NCBI RefSeq assembly: GCF_039539605.1
Contig: NZ_BAABDL010000017.1
Coordinates: 17,854-81,853, forward strand
DNA length: 64,000 nt
Direction: 5' to 3'
From: Amphibacillus indicireducens
GTDB taxonomy: Bacteria; Bacillota; Bacilli; Bacillales; Amphibacillaceae
Numbering within the stretch: position 1 is the first letter of the stretch; each line of letters opens with the position of its first letter. Both the position numbers and the translations under genes were made by a program. This document shows, piece by piece, positions 1 to 9,361 of this stretch. The notes beneath the pieces are model-generated. The model did not search any database and was not told the DNA's origin. It worked only from the letters and a program-made list of their open reading frames with translations.

Positions 1-184
1 GTTTAACTTAATTACTTTTGACCTGCACGTTAACTACACTATTTCTATAATAAATGATTTTCGCAATTTATAAAAGAGTTAATCTCAATTTTAGCGAATT
101 ATTATTACTTTTACTTAAAATTACCTTCACTCAACATTAAATAAGACGGATTCAAACAATAAAAAGTTACAAAGTGTCTAGATA
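1..184. other. Non-coding end of window downstream of ymfH
   Basis: AT-rich sequence with stop codons in all frames. I see no gene end, terminator or repeat here. Confidence 0.5.
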
Positions 185-1468
185 TTATGATTTTGGTTTT
201 ACTTGAAAGACAGCGACATTATCAGCTTTGATCCATTGATTTAAAAATTGATTAACCTCTTCTAGCGTAAGTGCTTCTAATGTTGGGATTAACTCATAAA
301 AATCAAAATCAAGCATTTGATAATGCGTCACTTGACTCGCAATATCCGAGACTCTGTTCATACTTCTCAATAATTGACCAATTGTTTTTCTTTTCATTCG
401 TTCAAAATCGGCTTCTGCCAATTGATAATCTTTAAATGTCGCAAGTTGCTCCTTGATTTTTTCCGCTAGTTGATCAGGTTGACGTGTATTACCACCAATA
501 ATTGAGTAGCAAAATTCTTTTTGTCGTTCAGTTTCGAAACCTAAACCACCATCAATCAAATCAAGATCATAAAGTTCTTGGTAATACGTTCCCGATCTCG
601 AGTAAAAATAATCTAACAACATGTCGGCGATCAATTCATCTTTAATAAATTGTAATCGATCCGTTGCGGGTTGTTCTTTGATCCCAACCATACACTTTGG
701 AACAGCAACCGGCATCTCAATCGCATCATAGTCTTTGTATACTTGCTCAGGCTCTGTCGGGAAGTGACGCTCGATTGTTGACTGTTGGTCAAAGTTTTTC
801 TCTGCTTGATTTGCTTCAATCATGGCAAACATTTCATTTGGATCAAAATTCCCCACAAGTGTTAACACCATATTTGATGGGTGATAAAACGTATGATAAC
901 ACGTATATAAATCTTCTTTTGTAATCTGCTGGATTGACTCAACTGTTCCTGCGATGTCAATTCGAACAGGATGATGCTCATACATCGCAGCAAGAACCCC
1001 AAAAAAAGCACGCCAATCTGGTTGATCATCATACATTTGAATTTCTTGAGCGATGATTCCTTTTTCCTTTTCAACCGTTTGATCTGAGAAGTATGGTTCC
1101 TGAACAAAATCTAATAATATTTTTGTATTATCAATAATATCAGTAGTTGACGAGAATAAATAAGCCGTTTTTGTAAATGATGTATATGCATTTGATGATG
1201 CACCGTTTTTGGTGAAATACTGAAAAACATCATAGTCTTCTTTTTCAAATAGTTTATGCTCAAGGAAATGGGCGATTCCATCAGGAACTGTGATCGACTC
1301 TGTATTATTAATCGGTACAAACGACTGATCAATCGAACCGTATTGTGTCGTAAAAATTCCATACGTTTGAGCCATTTCTACTTTAGGAATCAGAATGACC
1401 TGTAATCCATTAGGCAAAACTTCTCGGTATACCGTTTCGTTTAATTGACTATATTCCGTTTTATTCAT
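185..1468 (-). CDS. ymfH: M16-family zinc metallopeptidase, YmfH type (catalytic member)
   Basis: This 427-residue protein is an insulinase/pitrilysin-like (M16) peptidase. The inverted zinc motif HFLEH is visible near residue 67, and a downstream glutamate in IAQEIQMYDDQ is the expected third ligand, so the metal site looks intact. The second half is the usual non-catalytic M16 domain. The start has a clear GGAGG eight bases upstream and overlaps the end of the preceding M16 gene by 8 bp, which suggests translational coupling. As in B. subtilis ymfF-ymfH, the upstream partner lacks the zinc motif, so a heterodimeric peptidase is the likely product (inference). The substrate is unknown. Confidence 0.9.
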   Translation of the reverse strand: MNKTEYSQLNETVYREVLPNGLQVILIPKVEMAQTYGIFTTQYGSIDQSFVPINNTESITVPDGIAHFLEHKLFEKEDYDVFQYFTKNGASSNAYTSFTKTAYLFSSTTDIIDNTKILLDFVQEPYFSDQTVEKEKGIIAQEIQMYDDQPDWRAFFGVLAAMYEHHPVRIDIAGTVESIQQITKEDLYTCYHTFYHPSNMVLTLVGNFDPNEMFAMIEANQAEKNFDQQSTIERHFPTEPEQVYKDYDAIEMPVAVPKCMVGIKEQPATDRLQFIKDELIADMLLDYFYSRSGTYYQELYDLDLIDGGLGFETERQKEFCYSIIGGNTRQPDQLAEKIKEQLATFKDYQLAEADFERMKRKTIGQLLRSMNRVSDIASQVTHYQMLDFDFYELIPTLEALTLEEVNQFLNQWIKADNVAVFQVKPKS

Positions 1469-2747
1469 TACTTTGACCTCCAGTTGCAGTTAAGAAGTAA
1501 ATCGTATCGAGTTCTAATTTATTAGCAACTTGAACAATTGATTCTTTAGTTACTTGGTCAATTGCCTCAATGAACTCCGCGACAGATCGGTTTGATTGAC
1601 CGACTCTTTGATTGTAAATCACTTCGATCATCCCAAATGGATCATCGAGGGTCTCTTTATATTGGTTGATAATCTGCCGTTTTGCTTCATCAATCTGTTC
1701 ATCTGAAAAATCCCCCACCTGCATTGCTTTCACTTGATCAAGAATGATTGTTTTTGCTTTTTCAAAGTCTGCTGGCGCAATTCCACTATAAATAAATAGC
1801 AGTCCTTTATGACTCTCAAATTGTGATGAAGCATAATAAGCTAAACTGTTTTTTTCACGGACATTAACAAAGAGTTTGGAGCTTGGGAAACCACCAAATA
1901 TTCCATTAAAAACTTGAAGTGCGGGGTAATCTGGGTCTTGATAACGGATATGCGTCCGGTAGCCTAGATGTAGTTTTCCTTGTTGGATCGACTGTTCTTC
2001 AATGATTTGTTTAGCTTCCTGTACATCGCGATCTTCAGTAATGATCTGTTCTTTTTGATGATTATTTTCTTGACGATCAAACAAATTACCAACTAACTGC
2101 TCAACATCAACTGATTCAAAATCACCCATCACATAAAGATCAAGCGTGTCATCTGACAGTATTTCTTGATAATATTTCGCTAAGTTCTCTGCTGTAATTG
2201 ACTCAATATCTTCTGGATAACCATGAATATGAATTTGATACGGCTCGTCTTTACACATTTCATCGACTAAGCGAATATTAGCGTAGTGAAGTTTATCATC
2301 TGCAATTGATGCAATTTTTTGTTTTAAGGTCTGCTTCTCTTTCGTAACAATCTTAGGATCAAACTGATTATCCACTTGTTTCGGTTTAAATAATGTATCA
2401 CTAAAGAAACTGAGACCACGCTTTAAGATGTTCTCATCTGTTGATAAATACGTTTGATTAGCGAGGGTCATCCGCGCTGTTAAAATGTGTTGCTCACCTT
2501 TTTTTGTACCATCGATTGAAAAGGTTGCCCCATACAAGTTGTCTAAAGCGCGACGAAATTCATTTGCTGTTGGATACTGTGCTGTTCCTTGTTGCAAGAC
2601 AAACGGTAATAGTGCGCGTTTAGTGATTGTATCGCGTGACAATACCGACCTAAATTTCGCAGTAAAGTGAATCGTTTTAAATTTTTTATGATCAACTATA
2701 TGTAACGTATAGCCTTGTTTTTCAACTGTTCTAACGTTTAAATCCAT
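1461..2747 (-). CDS. ymfF: M16-family peptidase-like protein, YmfF type, zinc motif absent
   Basis: This 428-residue M16-fold protein is a paralogue of the next gene. Where an active M16 enzyme has HxxEH, this one reads LLPFVLQQGT (residues about 44-53), so it should not bind catalytic zinc. The C-terminal half keeps M16-like features, such as the stretch around RVGQSNRSVAEF. It is the first gene of a two-gene unit and has an AGGAGG ribosome site. It probably acts as the substrate-binding or structural partner of the active neighbour, as in other paired M16 proteins (family knowledge plus inference). Confidence 0.88.
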   Translation of the reverse strand: MDLNVRTVEKQGYTLHIVDHKKFKTIHFTAKFRSVLSRDTITKRALLPFVLQQGTAQYPTANEFRRALDNLYGATFSIDGTKKGEQHILTARMTLANQTYLSTDENILKRGLSFFSDTLFKPKQVDNQFDPKIVTKEKQTLKQKIASIADDKLHYANIRLVDEMCKDEPYQIHIHGYPEDIESITAENLAKYYQEILSDDTLDLYVMGDFESVDVEQLVGNLFDRQENNHQKEQIITEDRDVQEAKQIIEEQSIQQGKLHLGYRTHIRYQDPDYPALQVFNGIFGGFPSSKLFVNVREKNSLAYYASSQFESHKGLLFIYSGIAPADFEKAKTIILDQVKAMQVGDFSDEQIDEAKRQIINQYKETLDDPFGMIEVIYNQRVGQSNRSVAEFIEAIDQVTKESIVQVANKLELDTIYFLTATGGQSNE

Positions 2748-2832
2748 CTAATAAAACCTCCTAATAAAGTATCGAGAATCAAATTTTGAATGATACGAAT
2801 TATCCTTTATTGTATCCAGAATCTATCCCTTC

Positions 2833-2838
2833 ATTATA
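2833..2838 (-). promoter_or_regulatory. Possible -10 element upstream of ymfF-ymfH
   Basis: A perfect TATAAT on the minus strand lies about 86 bases upstream of the ymfF start. The best -35 candidate, TTACCT, is 19 bp away, longer than ideal. A terminator directly upstream means the peptidase pair needs its own promoter, and this is the best candidate. Confidence 0.35.
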
Positions 2839-2908
2839 GTTTACCTCATTATCAGCAAGGTAACAATTACCACAATTCATTTCAATCAAATATAATCTTT
2901 TCAAAGTA

Positions 2909-2934
2909 AAAAACCGCCTGTTTAGGCGGTTTTT
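2909..2934 (-). terminator. Intrinsic terminator after the GntR regulator gene
   Basis: The arms AAAAACCGCCT and AGGCGGTTTTT form an 11-bp stem with a 4-base loop. The T-run follows the stem on both strands, so it can act in both directions. It lies 7 bp past the ymfC stop and separates that gene from the M16 peptidase pair. Confidence 0.85.
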
Positions 2935-2940
2935 AAGAGT

Positions 2941-3666
2941 TTACATTCTTTTTCTAACGACGTGAAATTGAAATGCATCACTTCTGAAATAATTCTCAGA
3001 ATATAAAATTGGCTCATCATCTTTTGTATAATGCATTTGTCTAAGCAATAATAACGATTGATCAGGGCCACAATTTAAAATAGCTGATATTGTATCATGA
3101 TAACCAATCGGCTCAACATAAGCATGCGCATATTCAATCGTTTTACCTGTATAAGAATGAATTAAATTAAAGATAGAGTCCTGTTGATGAATATGACCAA
3201 TTGGAACAATTTCATTATCAACTTTATCAATACAATAAACAACCGGTTCTCCGTCAGCTGTTCTAACTCGCTCAACACGAGCAATTAATCTTAGATCTGC
3301 ATAGTTAAAATTGTTAAAATCACTTTTTGTCGGCTCAACAATCTCCGCTGCAACAAATTGTGTACCAGGAACTTTACCAGCTTTTTTAATCATTTCTGAA
3401 ACACTACCCAATTCTTCAATACCAGAAGAATAGATTGGCTTTGGATTAACAAATACGCCAACACCTAATCGTCTTGTCACAAGACGTTCTTCAACAAGCT
3501 GATCGACAATTGATCGCATCATTTCTTGTGAAACCTGATATATCTTAGCAAATTCATAAAGAGGCTGTATTTTTTCATTCGCTAAATAGACACCACGTTC
3601 GATGTCATGTCGAACTTGATTCAAAGCTTCCTTAAATTCACTATTATCATCTATCCCCATTGACAA
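2941..3666 (-). CDS. ymfC: GntR/HutC-family transcriptional regulator, YmfC type
   Basis: This 241-residue regulator has a winged helix-turn-helix in the first 75 residues (a tract with YQVSQEMMRSIVDQLVEERLV, ending in the wing RRLGVGVFV). It is followed by a UTRA effector domain (about residues 95-240) with the typical LxLLRQMHYTKD ending. The position next to ftsK/spoIIIE and the M16 pair matches B. subtilis ymfC. A GGGGG ribosome site precedes the ATG. The effector and target genes cannot be read from the sequence. It is monocistronic, with a possible extended -10 upstream and a strong terminator downstream. Confidence 0.88.
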   Translation of the reverse strand: MSMGIDDNSEFKEALNQVRHDIERGVYLANEKIQPLYEFAKIYQVSQEMMRSIVDQLVEERLVTRRLGVGVFVNPKPIYSSGIEELGSVSEMIKKAGKVPGTQFVAAEIVEPTKSDFNNFNYADLRLIARVERVRTADGEPVVYCIDKVDNEIVPIGHIHQQDSIFNLIHSYTGKTIEYAHAYVEPIGYHDTISAILNCGPDQSLLLLRQMHYTKDDEPILYSENYFRSDAFQFHVVRKRM

Positions 3667-3702
3667 TCCCCCAGTAAGTATTCGTAAATCTGATTACTAA
3701 AC

Positions 3703-3711
3703 AATATAACA
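3703..3711 (-). promoter_or_regulatory. Possible extended -10 promoter for ymfC
   Basis: The minus strand reads TGT-TATATT here, an extended -10 form, about 40 bases upstream of the ymfC start. The -35 position (TTTATT, 17 bp away) is poor, so confidence is low. Confidence 0.3.
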
Positions 3712-3777
3712 TTTAATCATTAATAAATAAACAACATTTACGACAAAGTTCTGATTCCTTCGATAAATTATCCAAAT

Positions 3778-6033
3778 CTATTGTTCTGGATACTCTGTAA
3801 TAAGTACTTTTCTCGGTTTAGAGCCTTCATAAGGGCCTACAATGCCACGGTCTTCCATCATGTCAATTAATCTTGCTGCTCGTGTATAACCAATTCGAAA
3901 ACGACGTTGAAGCATTGATACACTCGCTCGTTGCATTTCAATAATCATTTCTACCGCTTCATCAAATAACTCATCATCAGGCTCTTCTTGTGTTTCAGGA
4001 ATCTCATCAGGGATCATTTCCTCTTGATACTTTGCTTTTTGCTGGGTAATACAATGGTCAACAATTTTTTCAACCTCATGATCTGATAAAAATGCCCCCT
4101 GAATTCGAACAGGTTTTGACAAGCCGACAGGTAAAAACAACATATCTCCTCGTCCTAAAAGCTTGTCGGCCCCTCCCATATCAAGGATTGTGCGCGAATC
4201 GGTCTGTGAAGAGACACTAAATGCGATTCGTGAAGGAATATTCGCTTTAATCACACCAGTAATGACATCAACAGATGGTCGCTGTGTAGCAATGATTAAA
4301 TGAATCCCAGCTGCACGTGCCATTTGGGCTAATCTCGTAATCGAATCTTCAACTTCTTTTGATGCAACCATCATTAAATCTGCTAATTCATCAATTAAAA
4401 CAACAATATAAGGTAACAACGGTTGTTGATCCTCTGTAGTTGCTGTCTCATTGTACTCCTTGACAAAATTATTATAGCCCTCAATATTTCGATTACCTGT
4501 ATCTGAAAATAAATCATAACGGCGTTCCATTTCAGCAACAACCTTTTGTAATGCTTGGGCTGCTTTTTTAGGATCTGTAACAACTGGTGCTAATAAATGG
4601 GGAATTCCATTATAAATATTGAGTTCAACTTTTTTGGGATCAATCATCATCATTTTTACTTCATGTGGTTTAGCACGCATTAAAATACTTGTAATAATCC
4701 CATTAATACAGACACTTTTTCCACTCCCTGTCGCACCTGCGATCAGCAAATGGGGCATTTTATTTAATTCAGCAATAATTGCATCTCCTGAAATATCACG
4801 ACCTAAAACAAATGATAATTTAGAACCATCTTGATCCTTCAATGTTTCAAAAACTTCATACATTGTGACCATTGATATCTCTTGGTTCGGAACTTCAATC
4901 CCTACAGCAGATTTTCCAGGGATCGGTGCTTCAATCCGAATATCCTTGGCAGCTAAAGCTAAAGCAATATCATCATGCAAACTGACAATTTTGCTCACCT
5001 TCACCCCTGCCGCAGGATAAACTTCATACTTGGTCACTGCAGGACCAATGTGCACTTTAGCGACTTTTGCTTTGACACCAAAGCTCTCAAAGGTTGATTC
5101 AAGCTTACGCACTGTTTGTTGAATCCCTTTACGATCTTGTTGATGCTTCTTATTTTTCGGTTGATCCAACAATTGAATCGCAGGCAGTTCATAAGACTGA
5201 TTTTCCAGTTCTGTCATCGCTGTTACTTCCAACGTTTCCATTTCTGGTTCTATCTCTTGATTGCTCGCTTCTGGTTGACTTGGTTCGATCTCATTATCTG
5301 CTTGCTCAGAATAGGCAACTTCAGTGAATGCGGCAATAACTGGCCCCTCTTCCTCTTCAGCTTCTTGGCTCTGATCCTGAATGGCTAATGTCGGTTTAAT
5401 TTTAGCTTGCTCTTTCTTTGGTTCTTTCTTGCGTTTTTTACGCGATTTATGCCATGTTTTGAACTGTTTTATTCGTTTGCTAAAAATTTTATCAAGTGAT
5501 AAATCGAGTAGAAATACTGTTCCATTTAGCAACATAAATACCGCTAAGAAGATTGCACCTGTTGTTGAGAATAAGACATATGTAAAGGCATAGAGCAATG
5601 CACCAATCATTCCACCACCTAGTAAGCTCGCTGATGAAGTACCTTTAATAAAATCGAGATAGTTTCTCCAAGTTGTTCGGATAATTGAGCTACCTTCAAC
5701 CGATAAGTAATGATTGTATTGATCAATGTGGCTAATCAATAAAATTCCAATAAAAACAATGAATAAACCGAGTGTCCTGCGGGTAACGATTTTTGGCATT
5801 TTTCGTTTAATCATTAGATAGATTCCTATGACTAGTAGGGCAAGTGAAGCACCCATATACCAAAAACCAAATAAAAACCGTAAGCTATTTTCCAACCATG
5901 ATGTAATCAGACCATCACTAATTGAACCTGCACCACTGCCGAATATAGCGATCAGGACAAATAAAATTCCATATAATTCGTATTTAAATGATTGACTCAG
6001 TTTTAATTTTTTCTTCTTTCTTTTCCTTGCCAT
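3778..6033 (-). CDS. ftsK: FtsK/SpoIIIE-family DNA translocase
   Basis: This membrane-anchored ATPase pumps chromosomal DNA across a closing septum (SpoIIIE role in sporulation). The start is set at MARKRK because AAGGAGA sits at the right distance, giving 751 residues. The N-terminal 160 residues hold about four membrane segments. A low-complexity acidic and glutamine-rich linker follows (about 190-290). The motor has Walker A GATGSGKS near residue 433 and Walker B VLIDELADLMM near 545. The C-terminal winged-helix gamma domain (SMLQRRFRIGYTRAARL) reads SRS/KOPS-type DNA signals. It is between dapA and ymfC, where B. subtilis has spoIIIE. A family name of SpoIIIE is equally defensible. Confidence 0.95.
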   Translation of the reverse strand: MARKRKKKKLKLSQSFKYELYGILFVLIAIFGSGAGSISDGLITSWLENSLRFLFGFWYMGASLALLVIGIYLMIKRKMPKIVTRRTLGLFIVFIGILLISHIDQYNHYLSVEGSSIIRTTWRNYLDFIKGTSSASLLGGGMIGALLYAFTYVLFSTTGAIFLAVFMLLNGTVFLLDLSLDKIFSKRIKQFKTWHKSRKKRKKEPKKEQAKIKPTLAIQDQSQEAEEEEGPVIAAFTEVAYSEQADNEIEPSQPEASNQEIEPEMETLEVTAMTELENQSYELPAIQLLDQPKNKKHQQDRKGIQQTVRKLESTFESFGVKAKVAKVHIGPAVTKYEVYPAAGVKVSKIVSLHDDIALALAAKDIRIEAPIPGKSAVGIEVPNQEISMVTMYEVFETLKDQDGSKLSFVLGRDISGDAIIAELNKMPHLLIAGATGSGKSVCINGIITSILMRAKPHEVKMMMIDPKKVELNIYNGIPHLLAPVVTDPKKAAQALQKVVAEMERRYDLFSDTGNRNIEGYNNFVKEYNETATTEDQQPLLPYIVVLIDELADLMMVASKEVEDSITRLAQMARAAGIHLIIATQRPSVDVITGVIKANIPSRIAFSVSSQTDSRTILDMGGADKLLGRGDMLFLPVGLSKPVRIQGAFLSDHEVEKIVDHCITQQKAKYQEEMIPDEIPETQEEPDDELFDEAVEMIIEMQRASVSMLQRRFRIGYTRAARLIDMMEDRGIVGPYEGSKPRKVLITEYPEQ

Positions 6034-6068
6034 ATAAAATCTCCTTACCTGTCCCAAATAATGATCTA

Positions 6069-6077
6069 ATTATAACA
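6069..6077 (-). promoter_or_regulatory. Extended -10 promoter upstream of ftsK/spoIIIE
   Basis: The minus strand has TGT-TATAAT, a perfect -10 with a TG extension, 36 bases upstream of the chosen ATG. No good -35 hexamer is present, as is usual for extended -10 promoters. It lies downstream of the dapA terminator. Confidence 0.55.
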
Positions 6078-6129
6078 TACAATAACTGTGTGTATGTGAT
6101 TAAATAGCGTTTCGATATTTGTTAGTAAA

Positions 6130-6165
6130 GCGAAAAAGTACAATACCAAGTTGATATTGTACTTT
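6130..6165 (-). terminator. Intrinsic terminator after dapA
   Basis: Perfect 11-bp arms, AAAGTACAATA and TATTGTACTTT, flank a 9-base loop, and a five-T run follows on the minus strand. It closes the asd-dapG-dapA unit 23 bp after the dapA stop. Confidence 0.85.
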
Positions 6166-6187
6166 CTTCAATTTCCTATTATGTGGC

Positions 6188-7051
6188 TTATTTGAGTAAG
6201 TCCCTGATCAATTGTTCTTCTACCTCATTGACATTGACAAGGGGTAACCGCACACTTCCGACATCCATACCTTTCATCCGTAGTGCTGCTTTTACTGGTG
6301 CTGGCGATGGTGCCATAAATAAGCCTCGCATGATTGGTAATAATTTGCGATGAATAACTGCTGCACCTTTTACATCACCAAGCTCAAATTTCGCAAGCAT
6401 TTCTTTCAGTTCATTGCCCACAATATGTGAAGAAACAGAAACAACTCCTGTTCCACCAATCGCTTTAATTGGTAATGTTAGACTATCATCCCCACTATAA
6501 ACAGAAAAGTGATCAGCTGTTTCCTCAATAATTTTCGATAATGCATCTAGATTTCCACTCGAATCTTTTAGTGAAACAATATTGTCAATTTTTGATAAAG
6601 AAATAATCGTATCAACTTGTAAATCAACCATCGTTCGACCGGGAATATTGTATAACATAATCGGTAAATTTGTTGCTTCAGCGATTGCAGCGTAATGTTG
6701 ATAGAGCCCATCTTGATTCGGTTTGTTGTAATAAGGCGACACAAGTAATAACCCATCAACCCCGATCGCTTCTGCTTCTTTTGATAATTGAATGGATTCT
6801 GCCGTATTATTAGATCCTGTTCCAGCAATAACCGGATATTTTCCACCAGCAACTTTCACCGCGTATTTAAATAAATCAATTTTTTCTTGATAAGTTAATG
6901 TAGGTGATTCACCAGTTGTTCCAGCAACGATAATCGCATCTGAGCCATTGCTGATTAAATCATTCATTAACTCCGTTACCATCGGATAATTAATTTGATT
7001 ATTCTCATCAAAGGGCGTTACCATTGCTGTTATAATTTGACCAAAATTCAT
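6188..7051 (-). CDS. dapA: 4-hydroxy-tetrahydrodipicolinate synthase
   Basis: This enzyme condenses pyruvate with aspartate semialdehyde, the first committed step to diaminopimelate, lysine and (in spores) dipicolinate. It has 287 residues, the usual length. The Schiff-base lysine is in SLKDSSGN (Lys162). The GTTGES substrate loop near residue 45 and the catalytic tyrosine motif YNIPGRT near 134-140 are intact. It is the last gene of asd-dapG-dapA, with an AAAGGAGGG ribosome site and a terminator downstream. It is cytosolic. Confidence 0.97.
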   Translation of the reverse strand: MNFGQIITAMVTPFDENNQINYPMVTELMNDLISNGSDAIIVAGTTGESPTLTYQEKIDLFKYAVKVAGGKYPVIAGTGSNNTAESIQLSKEAEAIGVDGLLLVSPYYNKPNQDGLYQHYAAIAEATNLPIMLYNIPGRTMVDLQVDTIISLSKIDNIVSLKDSSGNLDALSKIIEETADHFSVYSGDDSLTLPIKAIGGTGVVSVSSHIVGNELKEMLAKFELGDVKGAAVIHRKLLPIMRGLFMAPSPAPVKAALRMKGMDVGSVRLPLVNVNEVEEQLIRDLLK

Positions 7052-7081
7052 CTACATTGCCCTCCTTTAGTTATTCATATA

Positions 7082-8299
7082 TTATTCATTGAGGTCAAAA
7101 GCTTGATGAAGGACATTTATTGCTGTAACAAGGTCTGTTTCATTAATTAGTACCCAGATAGTTGTATGACTATCTGCAGATTGTAAAATTTCAATACCTG
7201 CACTAACTAAGCTTTGAACCATTTTTGCCGTAACTCCTGGTACACCAGTCATTCCAGCACCAACAATCGAGACTTTTGCACAATTATGAATTAACGTTGG
7301 CTGATACCCCAACTCAAGTAGTAATTGTTCTGCTTTTTCACTTAACAATTCAGGTACAGTGTACATCACACCAGAAGGAAAAATATTAATAAAATCAACC
7401 GAAATACTGGCTGCTGCCATTGCCTCAAAAATTTGTGCATGAAGCAAGCCCGACGGCTCATCAGCAACGATTTTTATTTGAGTAATATTAGCCATATGTG
7501 CGATCCCTGTAATTAAACGATCAGGAATTTCAATTCCTTTTTCATCATCTAATGGACCCGTAACAATTGTACCAATTTGATTTGATTTATTCGATCGAAC
7601 TCGAATCGGAACTTTCGCTTGCATGGCAATTTCAACTGCTCGTGGGTGAACAACTTTAGCACCTTGATAAGCTAAATTACAAATATCAGTATAGCTAGCC
7701 ACCTCAAGTGTCCGAGCATCTTTAACCATTCTAGGGTCAGCAGTCATAATTCCATTCACATCGGTAAAAATATCAATGAACTTTGCATTAAGTGCAACTC
7801 CCAAAGCGGCTGCTGATGTGTCACTACCACCACGCCCCAATGTTGTTGTTTCCTGATTAAGCGTTTGTCCTTGAAAACCTGCTACAACGACGACATCATT
7901 AACAAGTAACTCAGCCTTTAATCGGTCTGTTTCCATCGATTTGATCTTCGCCGATGTAAAATCTTCTGTTGTCACAAATCCAGCTTGGGCGCCTGTTAAA
8001 GCCGTTGCAGTAACAGCATGTTGTTTAAGCTCATTAGATAAAACGATCGCTGAAATAATTTCTCCACATGACATGAGTAAATCCTGTTCACGCTTTGATT
8101 GTTTACCATTTGGATAATTAATCAGCGCTAAAAGAGCGTCCGTTGCATATGGATCTGGTGCGCGTCCAATCGCTGAGACAACGACGACGACTTTATAACC
8201 TTCTCGTAATGATGCTTGAATGTGCTTAATTGCATACTCACGAGATCCCACATCTTTTAACGATGTCCCTCCAAATTTTTGTACTAAAATATCCATCAT
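7082..8299 (-). CDS. dapG: Aspartate kinase I (diaminopimelate-sensitive type)
   Basis: This 405-residue aspartokinase makes aspartyl phosphate. The N-terminal kinase domain starts with VQKFGGTSL and contains TLGRGGSDTSA (about residues 150-160). Two ACT domains occupy the C-terminal 150 residues, the second with VGAGMTGVPG. Position between asd and dapA matches B. subtilis dapG, the diaminopimelate-inhibited isozyme. Two consecutive ATG codons follow a GGGGTGA site; the second (position 8296) has better spacing. It is cotranscribed with asd, 12 bp downstream of it. Confidence 0.95.
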   Translation of the reverse strand: MMDILVQKFGGTSLKDVGSREYAIKHIQASLREGYKVVVVVSAIGRAPDPYATDALLALINYPNGKQSKREQDLLMSCGEIISAIVLSNELKQHAVTATALTGAQAGFVTTEDFTSAKIKSMETDRLKAELLVNDVVVVAGFQGQTLNQETTTLGRGGSDTSAAALGVALNAKFIDIFTDVNGIMTADPRMVKDARTLEVASYTDICNLAYQGAKVVHPRAVEIAMQAKVPIRVRSNKSNQIGTIVTGPLDDEKGIEIPDRLITGIAHMANITQIKIVADEPSGLLHAQIFEAMAAASISVDFINIFPSGVMYTVPELLSEKAEQLLLELGYQPTLIHNCAKVSIVGAGMTGVPGVTAKMVQSLVSAGIEILQSADSHTTIWVLINETDLVTAINVLHQAFDLNE

Positions 8300-8311
8300 T
8301 TCACCCCAAGA

Positions 8312-9355
8312 TTAGAGCCAATTATTTTTAACGAGTGATTCAGCGATTTGGACTGAATTCCAAGCAGCTCCTTTTAACAAGTTATCTGAAACAACCCATA
8401 AATGTATGCCTAATGGATTATCTAAATCTTTTCTCACACGACCAACAAATACGTCTGTTTGACCTGCCGCATCTAATGGTGTCGGATATTCTTGTGTCTC
8501 AATATTATCTTTTAACACGATTCCTGGTGCACTGTTTAAGACATCGTGAATATCTTTTACTGAAACATCTTTTTCAACCTCGAGATAGACACTTTCAGCA
8601 TGTGAAGTGAAAAATGGTAGACGTACACACGTTGCTGCTACTGATAGATCATCACGATTCATAATTTTTTTCGTCTCATTGATCATTTTCATTTCCTCAA
8701 ATGTGTAGCCATTCTCCTGAAAGAGATCAATTTGTGGTAATGCATTAAAAGCAATTGGATAATGGTTTGGCTCGCTTTTTACAGGGAGCAACTTAGCATC
8801 GACATCTTCTCCATTTAAAAAAGCTTGGGCTTGATCTTTTAATTCTTCAACTGCTTGGGCACCTGCTCCTGAAACTGCCTGATACGTAGAGACAATGACT
8901 CGTTTTAGTCCGAATTTTTCTTCAATCGGCTTTAAAGTTGCAACCATTTGAATCGTTGAACAGTTAGGATTAGCGATAATGCCTTGATGTTTTTTGATAT
9001 CCGCTTCATTCACTTCTGGAACAACAAGTGGTACATTTTCATCCATTCGATAAGCGCTTGTATTATCAACGACGACTGCGCCACGTTTAATCGCTTCTGG
9101 TGCTAATTGTTTAGAAATCGAACCACCTGCTGAAAAGAGTGCTATATCAACCCCTTCAAAACTTTCAGGTTTAGCTTCTTCAACGACGATTATTTCATCC
9201 TTAAACTTAATCTTTGTTCCTGCTGAACGTGGTGACGACAGTAATTTTAATTGATCAATTGGAAAGTTTTTTGCTTCTAAAGTTTCTAATATTTTTTGTC
9301 CCACAGCCCCTGTTGCACCTAATAGTGCGACATTATATCTTTTTGTCTTTGACAT
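8312..9355 (-). CDS. asd: Aspartate-semialdehyde dehydrogenase
   Basis: This enzyme reduces aspartyl phosphate to aspartate semialdehyde with NADPH. The chosen start MSKTKRYNVAL puts the NADP-binding GATGAVGQ near residue 13. The catalytic cysteine is Cys132 in NPNCSTIQ. A start eight codons further upstream (9379) is possible on paper, but GAGAGGGG lies just before 9355 and decides the start. First gene of asd-dapG-dapA. The ribosome site is itself one arm of an inverted repeat, described separately. Confidence 0.96.
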   Translation of the reverse strand: MSKTKRYNVALLGATGAVGQKILETLEAKNFPIDQLKLLSSPRSAGTKIKFKDEIIVVEEAKPESFEGVDIALFSAGGSISKQLAPEAIKRGAVVVDNTSAYRMDENVPLVVPEVNEADIKKHQGIIANPNCSTIQMVATLKPIEEKFGLKRVIVSTYQAVSGAGAQAVEELKDQAQAFLNGEDVDAKLLPVKSEPNHYPIAFNALPQIDLFQENGYTFEEMKMINETKKIMNRDDLSVAATCVRLPFFTSHAESVYLEVEKDVSVKDIHDVLNSAPGIVLKDNIETQEYPTPLDAAGQTDVFVGRVRKDLDNPLGIHLWVVSDNLLKGAAWNSVQIAESLVKNNWL

Positions 9356-9361
9356 AAAAAA

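Noticed and set aside
8335..8610. Plus-strand frames of 60-160 codons opposite asd, pnp, cheB, flhA and others
   Set aside because: All lie antisense to well-conserved genes, lack ribosome sites and have low-complexity or cysteine/serine-rich shadows typical of reverse frames.
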